From assembly GCF_043497005.1 (NCBI RefSeq), contig NZ_JBIEKE010000005.1, positions 4,493 to 68,492 on the forward strand: DNA of 64,000 nucleotides, in the 5' to 3' direction. How positions within the stretch are numbered: position 1 is the stretch's first letter; each line of letters starts with the position of its first letter. A program made the position numbers and the translations under genes. Of the stretch, positions 35,237 through 43,601 are shown piece by piece. The notes under the pieces are model-generated. The model searched no databases and had not been told where the DNA came from. It was given only the letters and a program-made list of their open reading frames with translations. The stretch comes from Halobacillus_A sp043497005. Lineage in GTDB: Bacteria; Bacillota; Bacilli; Bacillales; Halobacillaceae.

Positions 35237-36314
35237 TGCTCATCCATATTTTATGTATGATGATATTTTAAAACAACCGGAGTATATAGAAAAAACTTTA
35301 TCCAAGTATAAAGAAACCTCTTTTATTACTAAAATCGCTCATCAAATCTATAAATCTAAGCGCCTAATTTTAATTGGTTGTGGGACTTCCTTTAATGTTG
35401 CTTTATCTGTCAAAGACGTTAGTTCTCATATTTTTGGAAAAACTAATCTTGTTGAAGCCGTACCTTCTTTTGAGCTAGTTCACTCTCAATTCAGTCTTAG
35501 TAACGAGGATTGTATTATTTCTTTTTCACATTCGGGTGAAACCCACATGACAAATAAAGCACTAAAATTAGCTCGAGAAAATGGTTGTAAAACAGTAAGT
35601 GTTACTGCATTTCCCTCAAGCACATCTGGTCAGACTGCAGATTATGTATTACCTACTTTATATCAAGATGAAAGGTCACTTGCCCATACCATCAGTTATT
35701 CCCTAAGTTTTGTTAGTGCTTTATTGCTACTAGGAGCATTAGCAGAAATACAAGGATTCGTTGGGATAGATACTTTTGTGCAAGAAGAAGTGGATAAACT
35801 GTCCCAACTAATAAAAAGCATTCTAGAAGATGAAGAACAATTCAAAAATATAGCGTTAAATATGGCGGAAAAAGACTTACTAGTGTTTGTAGGTACAGGA
35901 ACGAGTTTAGGAGTTGCTTCAGAAATTGCTCTTAAATCTATTGAAACTCATTATACCCCGTCATTTAACTATGATTTGGAACATACTCTCCATGGACCCT
36001 TACCAATGTGTAACGAAAAGACACAGTTTGTTTTAATTTTACCAAATAATCAAGTAAACGAGAGGACTAATGAACTGTTAATGGCTTTAAAGCACATCAA
36101 ATCAGATTCATTTATCCTTTCCCCTTCTCAACCATTTAATGAGGCAACCAATCATTATAAATTACCACCATTTAATGAAATTATAAGTCCGATAATCAGT
36201 GTGGTCCCTCTACAACTCTTAACCTATTTTACAGCAACAAATAAAAAATTAAATCCAGATTTGATTAGAAGAGATAATTCTAAATATCATCTAGCCAGGG
36301 GCGCCTATGTTTAA
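35223..36314 (+). CDS. Tandem SIS-domain protein (GlmS isomerase/deglycase-like)
   Basis: About 363 residues with two SIS domains (about 40-170 and 205-345): LILIGCGTSFNVALSVKD, FSHSGETHMTNKAL, then VFVGTGTSLGVASEIALKS. It resembles the isomerase half of glucosamine-6-phosphate synthase or FrlB/AgaS-type sugar-phosphate enzymes, without a glutaminase domain. Its task in the cluster is unclear; it may act on an amino sugar phosphate or a sugar-amine adduct. The start at 35223 has GGAGGT seven bases upstream; an upstream ATG at 35208 overlaps that site. Confidence 0.75.
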   Translation: MEVRNAHPYFMYDDILKQPEYIEKTLSKYKETSFITKIAHQIYKSKRLILIGCGTSFNVALSVKDVSSHIFGKTNLVEAVPSFELVHSQFSLSNEDCIISFSHSGETHMTNKALKLARENGCKTVSVTAFPSSTSGQTADYVLPTLYQDERSLAHTISYSLSFVSALLLLGALAEIQGFVGIDTFVQEEVDKLSQLIKSILEDEEQFKNIALNMAEKDLLVFVGTGTSLGVASEIALKSIETHYTPSFNYDLEHTLHGPLPMCNEKTQFVLILPNNQVNERTNELLMALKHIKSDSFILSPSQPFNEATNHYKLPPFNEIISPIISVVPLQLLTYFTATNKKLNPDLIRRDNSKYHLARGAYV

Positions 36315-37398
36315 TCAATATGTACAGCCCTATGATCCTGTTAAGATATTGTCTGTTTCAGATCTAAATCCCTCCTTTTTTAATAACGACACTATAAAAA
36401 TTGGTGTAAGTGCTAATTTAGGAGGTCATACAAGAGAATTATGTGCGGGAATATCAGTAGCCCTTGAAAAATGGATGCTAAAACAGCGAGATTATAATGT
36501 GCAGATACTATGGGAGGAATGCACATTAGATAAAAATGATTCGATCAAAGCAGCCAATTCTCTAATAGCCAGAGGAGCTGACGTAATCATTGGACATTTA
36601 AGTGCCACCCAGGCTCTTTATTGCTTGCAGGTATATGGAGAAGCTGGCATTCCTTTTTTAGCCCCTGGCACCTCTCATCCAGATCTTACTAGATATGGAT
36701 ATAAAAATGTTTTGAGATTCTGTGGTTTAGACACGGATATGGCTCAAAAAATGATAGAAGTCGTTAAGCGAGAAAATGCTAAAAAAATAACCTTAATCTA
36801 TGAAAACAAAGAGTACGGGGAAAAGCTCGGTTCTTTATTAACTAGGAATGCTAAAAAAGAGACAACTATTGATATCACACAAACTATTAAATGGGATCAG
36901 GTTATTAAAGAGAAATTAGAAAATAAAATCATTCTGTTTGCCGGTCGTTATGAACTAGCTATAGAAGTTATTAAATATCTAGAAGCGATAGGCTTCAAAG
37001 GAATGGTGGTTTTAGGGGACGACAGTTATATTTCAGATTTGTTGGAATTTGTAAATGAGGTTAACGAAGACATAGATATACGTATCGTTTCGACTCCATT
37101 AAATAATAAGAGTGAGCTGTTTAATGAATTTCAAAAAGCTTATATTCAAAAAGCAGATGCACCTTTAGGTGCTTATTCGATTACAAGCTATGCAGCAACA
37201 AAATATTTATTGCAATCTTTAGATCAACTGAAACACACGTCTTTAGAAAATTTGATTTCCCATATAAAAAAAATAGCTACTAGCTATGAAGATCCCTTGC
37301 TGGGAAAGTTGGAGTTTACCTCTAATGGAGACCCTTGGAATTTTAAGTGGATAGAATACAAATTAGAAGGTGGAGAATTTAAAAAAATTGAGGAGTGA
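36307..37398 (+). CDS. Amino-acid-binding-fold protein without signal peptide
   Basis: About 363 residues. The fold is that of Leu/Ile/Val-type periplasmic-binding proteins (IKIGVSANLGGHTRELCAGI, then ADVIIGHLSATQALY and AGIPFLAPGTSHPDLT). Such proteins normally carry a signal peptide and lipobox; this one starts MFNQYVQPYDPVKILSVSDL with neither, and no ABC permease or ATPase is nearby. It may therefore work inside the cell, as AmiC-type sensors do, perhaps binding an intermediate or the product, or protect it. It overlaps the SIS gene by 8 bases. Confidence 0.7.
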   Translation: MFNQYVQPYDPVKILSVSDLNPSFFNNDTIKIGVSANLGGHTRELCAGISVALEKWMLKQRDYNVQILWEECTLDKNDSIKAANSLIARGADVIIGHLSATQALYCLQVYGEAGIPFLAPGTSHPDLTRYGYKNVLRFCGLDTDMAQKMIEVVKRENAKKITLIYENKEYGEKLGSLLTRNAKKETTIDITQTIKWDQVIKEKLENKIILFAGRYELAIEVIKYLEAIGFKGMVVLGDDSYISDLLEFVNEVNEDIDIRIVSTPLNNKSELFNEFQKAYIQKADAPLGAYSITSYAATKYLLQSLDQLKHTSLENLISHIKKIATSYEDPLLGKLEFTSNGDPWNFKWIEYKLEGGEFKKIEE

Positions 37399-37402
37399 TT
37401 GT

Positions 37403-38206
37403 ATGGTTTGGATTTTCACCTATGGACTAAGTAATCATCCGGAAACAATAAAAAAAGATATTGGCCATTTCAATAGTTTCGAAAAGACTGTTTTAGCAGA
37501 TCATGTTTATACATTTACAGGATACCATGAAACATTTAAAGGTGGTACTTCTACCATAATTCCAATGGAAGGAGGACAAGTTTTAGGAGTAGCTTACGAA
37601 ATAGACGATGAGAAATTAAAAAACCTGGTAAGCAATGGCCATGGGTACGAGCTAAGAACACACACAGCTTTAATAAATAACAAAAGCCAGGAAGTTTATA
37701 TTCTTCAGCCAAAAGAAGTAAAAGAAGTGAACTTACCAGCATTAGATTATATTGAAACCGTAAGAGAAGGCCTTTATTATCATTATCCCAAAGAAATGGT
37801 AGACCTATATTTAAAAAGAGCTCTCAATAGAGCTAAAAAAGAAGAACTTCCCATTCAACGAGAGACTAATAATTCCTATAAAAAGGAATATGGAGCTTTT
37901 TTAAGAAGGTTATATCCTTGGAAAAGGGCAAATAAATCTCCTTTTGGATCCGGTCTATTAGTTGTAAATCCGAATGAAAGCACGTCTCCACATAGCCACG
38001 ATGAAGAAGAAACTTTTGTAATTTTGGAAGGAGAAGGAGTAGTAAGTATTGATAATCATTCTGAAAACGTTAGTAAAGGTGACGCTATTTACTTTGAGCC
38101 ATATTCAGTGCATTCCATAAAAAATATAGGTGCAGAACCATTAAAGTTTATAGCAATATGGTGGGGAGCTGTAGGGGTTGAACAATATGTGTTGGAAAAC
38201 TATTAA
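37403..38206 (+). CDS. Gamma-glutamylcyclotransferase-like/cupin fusion, putative N-N bond-forming component
   Basis: About 267 residues. The N-terminal 120 residues look like the gamma-glutamylcyclotransferase fold (FTYGLSNHPETI, then GGQVLGVAYEIDD). The C-terminal cupin (about 180-265) has the metal-binding pattern HSHDEEETFVILEGEG (His near 196 and 198, then Glu) and GDAIYFEPYSVHSIKN with the last His. In Spb40-type hydrazine synthetases a cupin domain, joined to a MetRS-like domain, rearranges the hydroxylamine ester into the N-N bond. Here the cupin is joined to a cyclotransferase instead and the MetRS-like ligase is the next gene. The start at 37403 follows GAGGAG. Confidence 0.72.
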   Translation: MVWIFTYGLSNHPETIKKDIGHFNSFEKTVLADHVYTFTGYHETFKGGTSTIIPMEGGQVLGVAYEIDDEKLKNLVSNGHGYELRTHTALINNKSQEVYILQPKEVKEVNLPALDYIETVREGLYYHYPKEMVDLYLKRALNRAKKEELPIQRETNNSYKKEYGAFLRRLYPWKRANKSPFGSGLLVVNPNESTSPHSHDEEETFVILEGEGVVSIDNHSENVSKGDAIYFEPYSVHSIKNIGAEPLKFIAIWWGAVGVEQYVLENY

Positions 38207-38230
38207 AAAACATGAAAAAGGATGAAATAA

Positions 38231-39847
38231 ATGAAAAATATTTTTGTTACTGCTACTCCTCCGACTCCTAATGGAGGATTGCATCTAGGACATTTAGCCG
38301 GGCCCTATTTAGGGGCTGATGTTTTTTCAAGGTTTCAAAAAATGCAAGGACACAAAGTAACTTATCTCACATACGGTGATGCTAATCAAAGTTTTGTAGT
38401 TACTACAGCGAAAAGGAAAAACTTAACCCCTCAAGAGCTTATAAAACGAAACAATGTTTCTATTGTATCAACTATGCTTAAAGCTGATATTGAAATTGAT
38501 GGATATAAATACGTTTTGGACAATAAACACCATTCCAAGTTTGTTCAAGAATTCTTTTTAGACTTATATGAGAAAGGAATCATTATCGAAAAATACTACC
38601 AGGCCTTACACTGCGATGATTGTAACCAATATTTGTTTGAATCGTTTATAGAAGGTTTATGCCCTTTTTGTAAAAAGAAATCATCGGGAAATTTATGTGA
38701 AAATTGTGCGCGAATTAATAACCCGAATGACTTAGAAAGTCCAATATGTAATATATGTAAGAACCCAGCTCAAGCAAAAGAACAAAAAGGATTCTTTTTC
38801 TCTTTCAGAAATCTTTATACAATATTAAAAGATTTTTATGAATCTCGTACTACATGGAGACCTACCCTTATTGAATATTGTCGGCAATTAATTGATAAAG
38901 GAATTCCTGATTATCCAGTTTCGTACCCCACTAATTGGGGCATCCCTGTGCCTGTAGGTGGGAATAAGGACCAGTCAATAAATGTATGGTTTGAAATGTA
39001 CCCAGGAATTATAGATAGCATTAAATCTTCTTCATCTTACGATGACTCTACAGATGAAAAATTAATGGTTCAATTTTTAGGTTTTGATAATTGCTTCTTT
39101 AATTCTGTTCTTCATGTTGCTTCAGCATTAGTAAAAGATGATGAGCAATATTTAGTTCCCGAACATATCTATACGAATCATTTCTATTTATTAGAAAAGA
39201 GCAAATTTTCTACTAGTAAAAATCATGTGATATGGGCGGAAGACTTTCTTCAAGATGTAGAAGCTGATACTTTACGATATTATTTAAGTCTGACCAATCC
39301 TGAGCATAACCAAACAAATTTTGAATTACAAGAGTATTTCGCAAAGAGTGAAAAACTAAAAACATCATTAGATGAAGTTATCGAGAGCTTTTTGACTCTT
39401 ACTTATGAATACAATAGTCGATTTAACAACTTACTATCAAATCAAGAGATAGATTACGAAGCTATAGGGTTATTAGAAAATACTAAAGCCCAGTTAGATG
39501 AATTTTTAGGGTTTGAACATTTTAGTCTGCGTAAAGCAGCTATAGCTATAAAAGATTATTTGGAAGGCATTGAAAATTATATCGCTAAATACAAACATTT
39601 ATCTCATTCTCAATATGAAATTCCGTTTAAATCTTTTGTACTATCAATTGGATATCTTATAAAAGGTTTGGCTTATTTTACTAAACCTATTATGCCTAAA
39701 ACATCTGATGAGATTTTTGCCCTTTTTTCTATTAGCACTTCTGAGGAACCTCGGTGGGAAAACGTTAATAACGAATTGAAAGAAGGAGAATGGTTATCCA
39801 ATAATAACCGGGAAAAACAGGTAGAGAGTGTCTTCTATGAAAACTAA
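38231..39847 (+). CDS. MetRS-like amino-acid ligase of hydrazine biosynthesis
   Basis: About 538 residues. Class I synthetase signatures: HLGH (residues 18-21) and KFSTS (about 325-329) in place of KMSKS; Cys pairs of the MetRS zinc knuckle region at about 128-180 (CDDCNQYLF, CPFCKKKSSGNLCENC, CNICK). It is smaller than and divergent from housekeeping MetRS, and the anticodon-binding part is degenerate. In Spb40-type enzymes the MetRS-like part activates glycine and esterifies the N-hydroxyl of hydroxylysine. Its position straight after the cupin gene and in the N-hydroxylase operon supports this use rather than tRNA charging. Confidence 0.78.
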   Translation: MKNIFVTATPPTPNGGLHLGHLAGPYLGADVFSRFQKMQGHKVTYLTYGDANQSFVVTTAKRKNLTPQELIKRNNVSIVSTMLKADIEIDGYKYVLDNKHHSKFVQEFFLDLYEKGIIIEKYYQALHCDDCNQYLFESFIEGLCPFCKKKSSGNLCENCARINNPNDLESPICNICKNPAQAKEQKGFFFSFRNLYTILKDFYESRTTWRPTLIEYCRQLIDKGIPDYPVSYPTNWGIPVPVGGNKDQSINVWFEMYPGIIDSIKSSSSYDDSTDEKLMVQFLGFDNCFFNSVLHVASALVKDDEQYLVPEHIYTNHFYLLEKSKFSTSKNHVIWAEDFLQDVEADTLRYYLSLTNPEHNQTNFELQEYFAKSEKLKTSLDEVIESFLTLTYEYNSRFNNLLSNQEIDYEAIGLLENTKAQLDEFLGFEHFSLRKAAIAIKDYLEGIENYIAKYKHLSHSQYEIPFKSFVLSIGYLIKGLAYFTKPIMPKTSDEIFALFSISTSEEPRWENVNNELKEGEWLSNNNREKQVESVFYEN

Positions 39848-40844
39848 AATAATGAAGTTTGGCGGCACCACATTGGATTCTTCATTGAAACGTATGGAAA
39901 TCGCCCATCTCATAAAAGAAGAGGGACAGAAATATAAATTGGTAGTGGTGGTTTCCGCAATGGGAAGGATGGGAAGTCCGTATGCAACCGATACTTTGAT
40001 TAATTACTTGAAAGAAAAGAAATTTTCAAAAAAAGAATACTCCATGCTTTCTTCCTGTGGGGAAGTAATTTCAAGTGTGGTTTTAAGTGCTGAATTACAA
40101 ACTATTAATATAAAGTCCATTGCGCTAACCGGAGGTGAAGCCGGGATTCAAACGCACTATAAAGATGACCAAACTAAGATTAAATATATAAATTCTAAGA
40201 AACTGGAAGGATATTTAGATGAAGGATATATCCCTATCGTTGCAGGATTTCAAGGGGAAAGAGAAGATAGGTCTATAACTACTTTAGATAGAGGTGGTAG
40301 TGACATAACAGGAACTTCTTTAGGTAATTCTCTTAACGCTGATTTAATTGAAATTTATACGGATGTTGCAGGCATACGAACCACTGATCCAAGTATCGTA
40401 AATGATTCCATGTTGATTTCAAATTTAACTTATAGTCAAGCTGAATTAATGGCTAATAACGGAGCTGAAATTATTCACCCTGAGGCAATTAAGTGGGCTT
40501 CTATTCGGAAAATACCTATTCTTATTAAAAAAATCGCTTCTAATGAAGAAACAAGAATAGAATACGCCCGCACTAAAAGCATTTCAAAATCCAATAAAGC
40601 ATTAGGCATCACTATTGATACAAATCATCAAGAGAGCAAAATAACCATTATAGAACCATACAAGGAGCTGGACTCCCATCACATTCATTTATTTCTGCTA
40701 AAAAATATTGTTTACAGCTATGCTTATAAAAACAAAGGGAATTGTATTTCATTTAAAGTTTCTAGTGAAGATATGCCTAAGGCAATAAAACTGATTCACA
40801 AAGCGTTGTTTATGAAGAAATCACAAGAAGTATTGAATGTTTAA
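39837..40844 (+). CDS. Aspartokinase-like amino-acid kinase
   Basis: About 335 residues. MKFGGTTLDSS at the start and LDRGGSDITGTSLGNSLNAD near 145 are aspartokinase signatures. The C-terminal regulatory region is shorter than in the usual 400-residue enzymes, with at best one remnant ACT-like part, so feedback control by lysine or threonine may be weak. It could raise the supply of lysine, the presumed precursor, or phosphorylate another carboxylate in the pathway. It overlaps the MetRS-like gene by 11 bases; GTG at 39828 is an alternative start. Confidence 0.75.
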   Translation: MKTKIMKFGGTTLDSSLKRMEIAHLIKEEGQKYKLVVVVSAMGRMGSPYATDTLINYLKEKKFSKKEYSMLSSCGEVISSVVLSAELQTINIKSIALTGGEAGIQTHYKDDQTKIKYINSKKLEGYLDEGYIPIVAGFQGEREDRSITTLDRGGSDITGTSLGNSLNADLIEIYTDVAGIRTTDPSIVNDSMLISNLTYSQAELMANNGAEIIHPEAIKWASIRKIPILIKKIASNEETRIEYARTKSISKSNKALGITIDTNHQESKITIIEPYKELDSHHIHLFLLKNIVYSYAYKNKGNCISFKVSSEDMPKAIKLIHKALFMKKSQEVLNV

Positions 40845-40943
40845 TCATTGTGTTTTGCTGAGAATCTAAATTAAAAAGCAATAATTAAAAAGCAATTCAC
40901 CGCACTAAATGATAATTTTAGTTAAAAGAAAGAGGTGAATTCT

Positions 40944-42227
40944 TTGAATAATCAAACCATCGGCTTGTATCAAGGTATTGCATTATACATTGCAGCTATA
41001 CTTGGCTCAGGAGTATTGTTTTTATCGAGTGTTACAGCATCTATTGCAGGACCTGCTTCTATAATGTCTTGGATTATCGTTATTTTAATGAATATTCCAA
41101 TTGCCTTCTCGTTTGGCTACTTGGCAAAGCTATATCCAGATGCAGGTGGGGCAGCTACTTTTGTTCGAAAATCATTTGGTTACCATTTAGGTAATTTGGT
41201 TGGGTGGTTTTATTTTGTAACAGGGACAATTGGTCAAACTATTGTTTCTCTGACAGGAGCATATTATTTATGTGAATCTATAAGTGTTTTAAATGGTAAA
41301 ACAATATATATGGCGCTTGTAATATTAACGTTAGCTGGTATTTTTAATTACCTAGGTGTTAAGACAAGTGGAAAGGTCGCCTTATTCCTGAGTTCTTGTC
41401 TTCTGTTTCTGTTAGTAACAACCGTGGTGATAACGTTGCCCAAAATTAGTTGGGGAAATTTTACACCTTTTATGCCAAACGGTTGGTTTTCAATTGGATC
41501 AGCCATAACAGTTATTTTTTGGGCTTTTTTTGGGTGGGAAGCCATCTGTAATTTGGCAAAAAATTTCAAGAAACCAGAAACTAATATCGTTAGAAGTACT
41601 ATGATCAGTGCAGGTATCATCGGGGTTTTGTTCTTAATTTTAAGCTTTGTAACAATTGGGACTGCAACCTATGGAAATACAGAAAGTAATCTTTCTCCAA
41701 TTAGTATAATGATGGGTGAAACTGTAGGTCTTAATGCTAAACTGCTTACTGGAATTTTAGCATTTATTATATGTACGGGCACATGCAATGCTTTTTTTGC
41801 AAGCTTAACACAATTAGGGTATTCTCTCAGTCGAGATGGAGCCTTTCCAAAATATTTTGCTAGCGTGGATTCTAAAAGTGGGCTTCCTAAAAGAATGGTT
41901 GTTTTTGTTGTTTTTATTGCTATGGGGGGAGTTTTAGGAACTTCTGTTCTTTCTTTAACATTTGAAGATATTCTCTTCATTCCTACTTCCTTAGGAATTT
42001 TAGTGTATATTCTTTCTATGGCAGCTGGACTGAAATTAATGGATAAGTCCCAAATTGCTTGGTGGACTTCTCTGGTGTCTTTTATTTCATGTGTATTAGT
42101 TCTTCCTTTTTTTAAACTATATATCATTGTTCCGGCCATTATTACTGGATTATATATCGTATATATGATTATTCGCCCTAAAAAAAATGAGGTAGAACAG
42201 CCTTTATATCAGAAAATAAATAGGTAG
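40944..42227 (+). CDS. APC-family amino-acid permease
   Basis: About 427 residues with about 12 membrane helices. The first (IALYIAAILGSGVLFLSSVTASIAGPAS) contains the GSG bend typical of the amino acid-polyamine-organocation family, and GGAATFVRKSFG follows helix 2. It may export the product, or import an amino-acid precursor. The TTG at 40944 has AGAGGTG upstream; GTG at 40935 is less well placed. A gap of about 100 bases separates it from the aspartokinase gene, so it may have its own promoter. Confidence 0.8.
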   Translation: MNNQTIGLYQGIALYIAAILGSGVLFLSSVTASIAGPASIMSWIIVILMNIPIAFSFGYLAKLYPDAGGAATFVRKSFGYHLGNLVGWFYFVTGTIGQTIVSLTGAYYLCESISVLNGKTIYMALVILTLAGIFNYLGVKTSGKVALFLSSCLLFLLVTTVVITLPKISWGNFTPFMPNGWFSIGSAITVIFWAFFGWEAICNLAKNFKKPETNIVRSTMISAGIIGVLFLILSFVTIGTATYGNTESNLSPISIMMGETVGLNAKLLTGILAFIICTGTCNAFFASLTQLGYSLSRDGAFPKYFASVDSKSGLPKRMVVFVVFIAMGGVLGTSVLSLTFEDILFIPTSLGILVYILSMAAGLKLMDKSQIAWWTSLVSFISCVLVLPFFKLYIIVPAIITGLYIVYMIIRPKKNEVEQPLYQKINR

Positions 42228-42282
42228 TATGGAGTAAAAGCTCATTTGGTCTTTATATCACTTGTAAAGGAGATAGAGTACT

Positions 42283-42558
42283 ATGATGATTCCAGGGGAA
42301 CATACAAAATTAAAAACTCAGAAAATCACCCCTTATAGAGAGGGGACAACTGAAGTTGAAGTAAAAGGAATCTCGGATATGCCAGTTTATCATCATGATT
42401 TAAAAGTGAAAGCCATAATTTCTTTGCTTGAGACTATTAATACTCAAGAATATATTTATGCTAATAAAACTAATCAAGCAGAAGAACACTATTCCCAAAT
42501 TATAAATGCTACTAAATACTCGTTTAATAAGTGCAACAATCGTAAAATTAGGAGGTGA
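42283..42558 (+). CDS. Small hypothetical protein of the cluster
   Basis: 91 residues beginning MMIPGEHTKLKTQKITPYRE, with a middle part GISDMPVYHHDLKVKAIISL and a basic end (KCNNRKIRR). AAAGGAG lies 10 bases before the ATG. It is soluble and not recognised. Because it lies in the same operon it may be a carrier, a small enzyme component or a peptide substrate; nothing in the sequence decides. Confidence 0.5.
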   Translation: MMIPGEHTKLKTQKITPYREGTTEVEVKGISDMPVYHHDLKVKAIISLLETINTQEYIYANKTNQAEEHYSQIINATKYSFNKCNNRKIRR

Positions 42559-42569
42559 AAAAGGATACG

Positions 42570-42941
42570 ATGGAAAAGGTAGTTTGTTGTTTTACAATTT
42601 TATTTAATAAAGAAGGGAGAATGCTTTTAATAAATAAAGAAAATACAGTATGGGATTTGCCAGGAGGTAATTGTAGAATTCAAGAAACACCCGAGCAGTG
42701 TGCTATCAGAAAAACTAAGGAAGAGACAGGCTATAGAATGAAAGTTATAGAAAGTTTAATCGCATATGGAATAACTCATGCTCCGTATAAACATTACTTG
42801 TTCGTAGGTCAGTTAAGAGAAGATGAAACTTATATTAATGATAAAGAAATCAACTTCGAATGGTTTTATCCTAACCATTTACCTTTATCGCTCCTTCCAC
42901 ACAGGAGGAACCAAATTAATTTATTTCTTCAATTCCTTTGA
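42570..42941 (+). CDS. Nudix hydrolase
   Basis: About 123 residues. The Nudix box is present (GGNCRIQETPEQCAIRKTKE then ETG), with the usual Glu residues except that the REUxEE core reads RKTKEE. Nudix enzymes split nucleoside diphosphate derivatives. It may clean up a nucleotide by-product or damaged nucleotide in producer cells. GGAGGTG precedes the ATG at a slightly long spacing of 12. Confidence 0.78.
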   Translation: MEKVVCCFTILFNKEGRMLLINKENTVWDLPGGNCRIQETPEQCAIRKTKEETGYRMKVIESLIAYGITHAPYKHYLFVGQLREDETYINDKEINFEWFYPNHLPLSLLPHRRNQINLFLQFL

Positions 42942-43010
42942 AATAATTGTGCTCCTCCTGTTCTTTTTAATTTTTATTCCTTTTAAAAAATTATTGCACA
43001 TACTTTATTT

Positions 43011-43466
43011 TTAAGTTAGTTGCTCAAACTTTAACAGTTCTTCTTTCCTCCATTTCCCCCATGCATAGCCACGGAGATCATTATTTTTTCCAATAACTCT
43101 ATGACAGGGAATAATTATAGCAATAGGGTTTTTACCGATTGCATTTCCAACTGCTCGAATAGAGGTAGGTTGTCCAATAGCTCTTGCAATTTGAGAATAA
43201 TTCGTTGTATGTCCAAAGGAGACTCTAGATAAATCATCTAGTACTTTTTTTTGAAAATTACTTAGATGAGGACTTAAATTTAGAGAAAAAGTTCTTCTTT
43301 CTTTTTTAAAATATTCATCTAATTGTCGAATGCAATCTTCAATATGCCTATTTCTTTGAGAGTTTTTAAAATCCTCAACGAATTGAACACTTATTATTCC
43401 ATAGTCTGTACTTTTAATCTCTATATTTCCTAAGGGAGATGAATAATTCTCTTTATAAATTTCCAT
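43011..43466 (-). CDS. ogt: Methylated-DNA-[protein]-cysteine S-methyltransferase
   Basis: About 151 residues. The active-site motif IIIPCHRVIG with the acceptor Cys, and the preceding helix-turn-helix region (FGHTTNYSQIARAIGQPTSI, then RAVGNAIGKNP) are complete. It removes alkyl groups from O6-alkylguanine, one use per molecule. It is convergent with the biosynthetic operon (70 bases) and divergent from adaA, with a 135-base gap that should hold both promoters. In this setting it may protect the host from an alkylating product. Confidence 0.9.
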   Translation of the reverse strand: MEIYKENYSSPLGNIEIKSTDYGIISVQFVEDFKNSQRNRHIEDCIRQLDEYFKKERRTFSLNLSPHLSNFQKKVLDDLSRVSFGHTTNYSQIARAIGQPTSIRAVGNAIGKNPIAIIIPCHRVIGKNNDLRGYAWGKWRKEELLKFEQLT

Positions 43467-43601
43467 TATGTATAAACTCCTTCTTGTTTGCTTTTATTAT
43501 AACTATAATTATTACTACTAACTGTTTTATAATTGCTCTCTAATTTTAATCTGAAATATTAGCTGGATAATTATGTTAGAATACGGAGAGAGGTGATTTT
43601 A

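Noticed and set aside
38231..39847. Housekeeping methionyl-tRNA synthetase
   Set aside because: The protein is short and divergent, the KMSKS motif reads KFSTS, and the gene lies inside a biosynthetic operon with an N-hydroxylase and a cupin.
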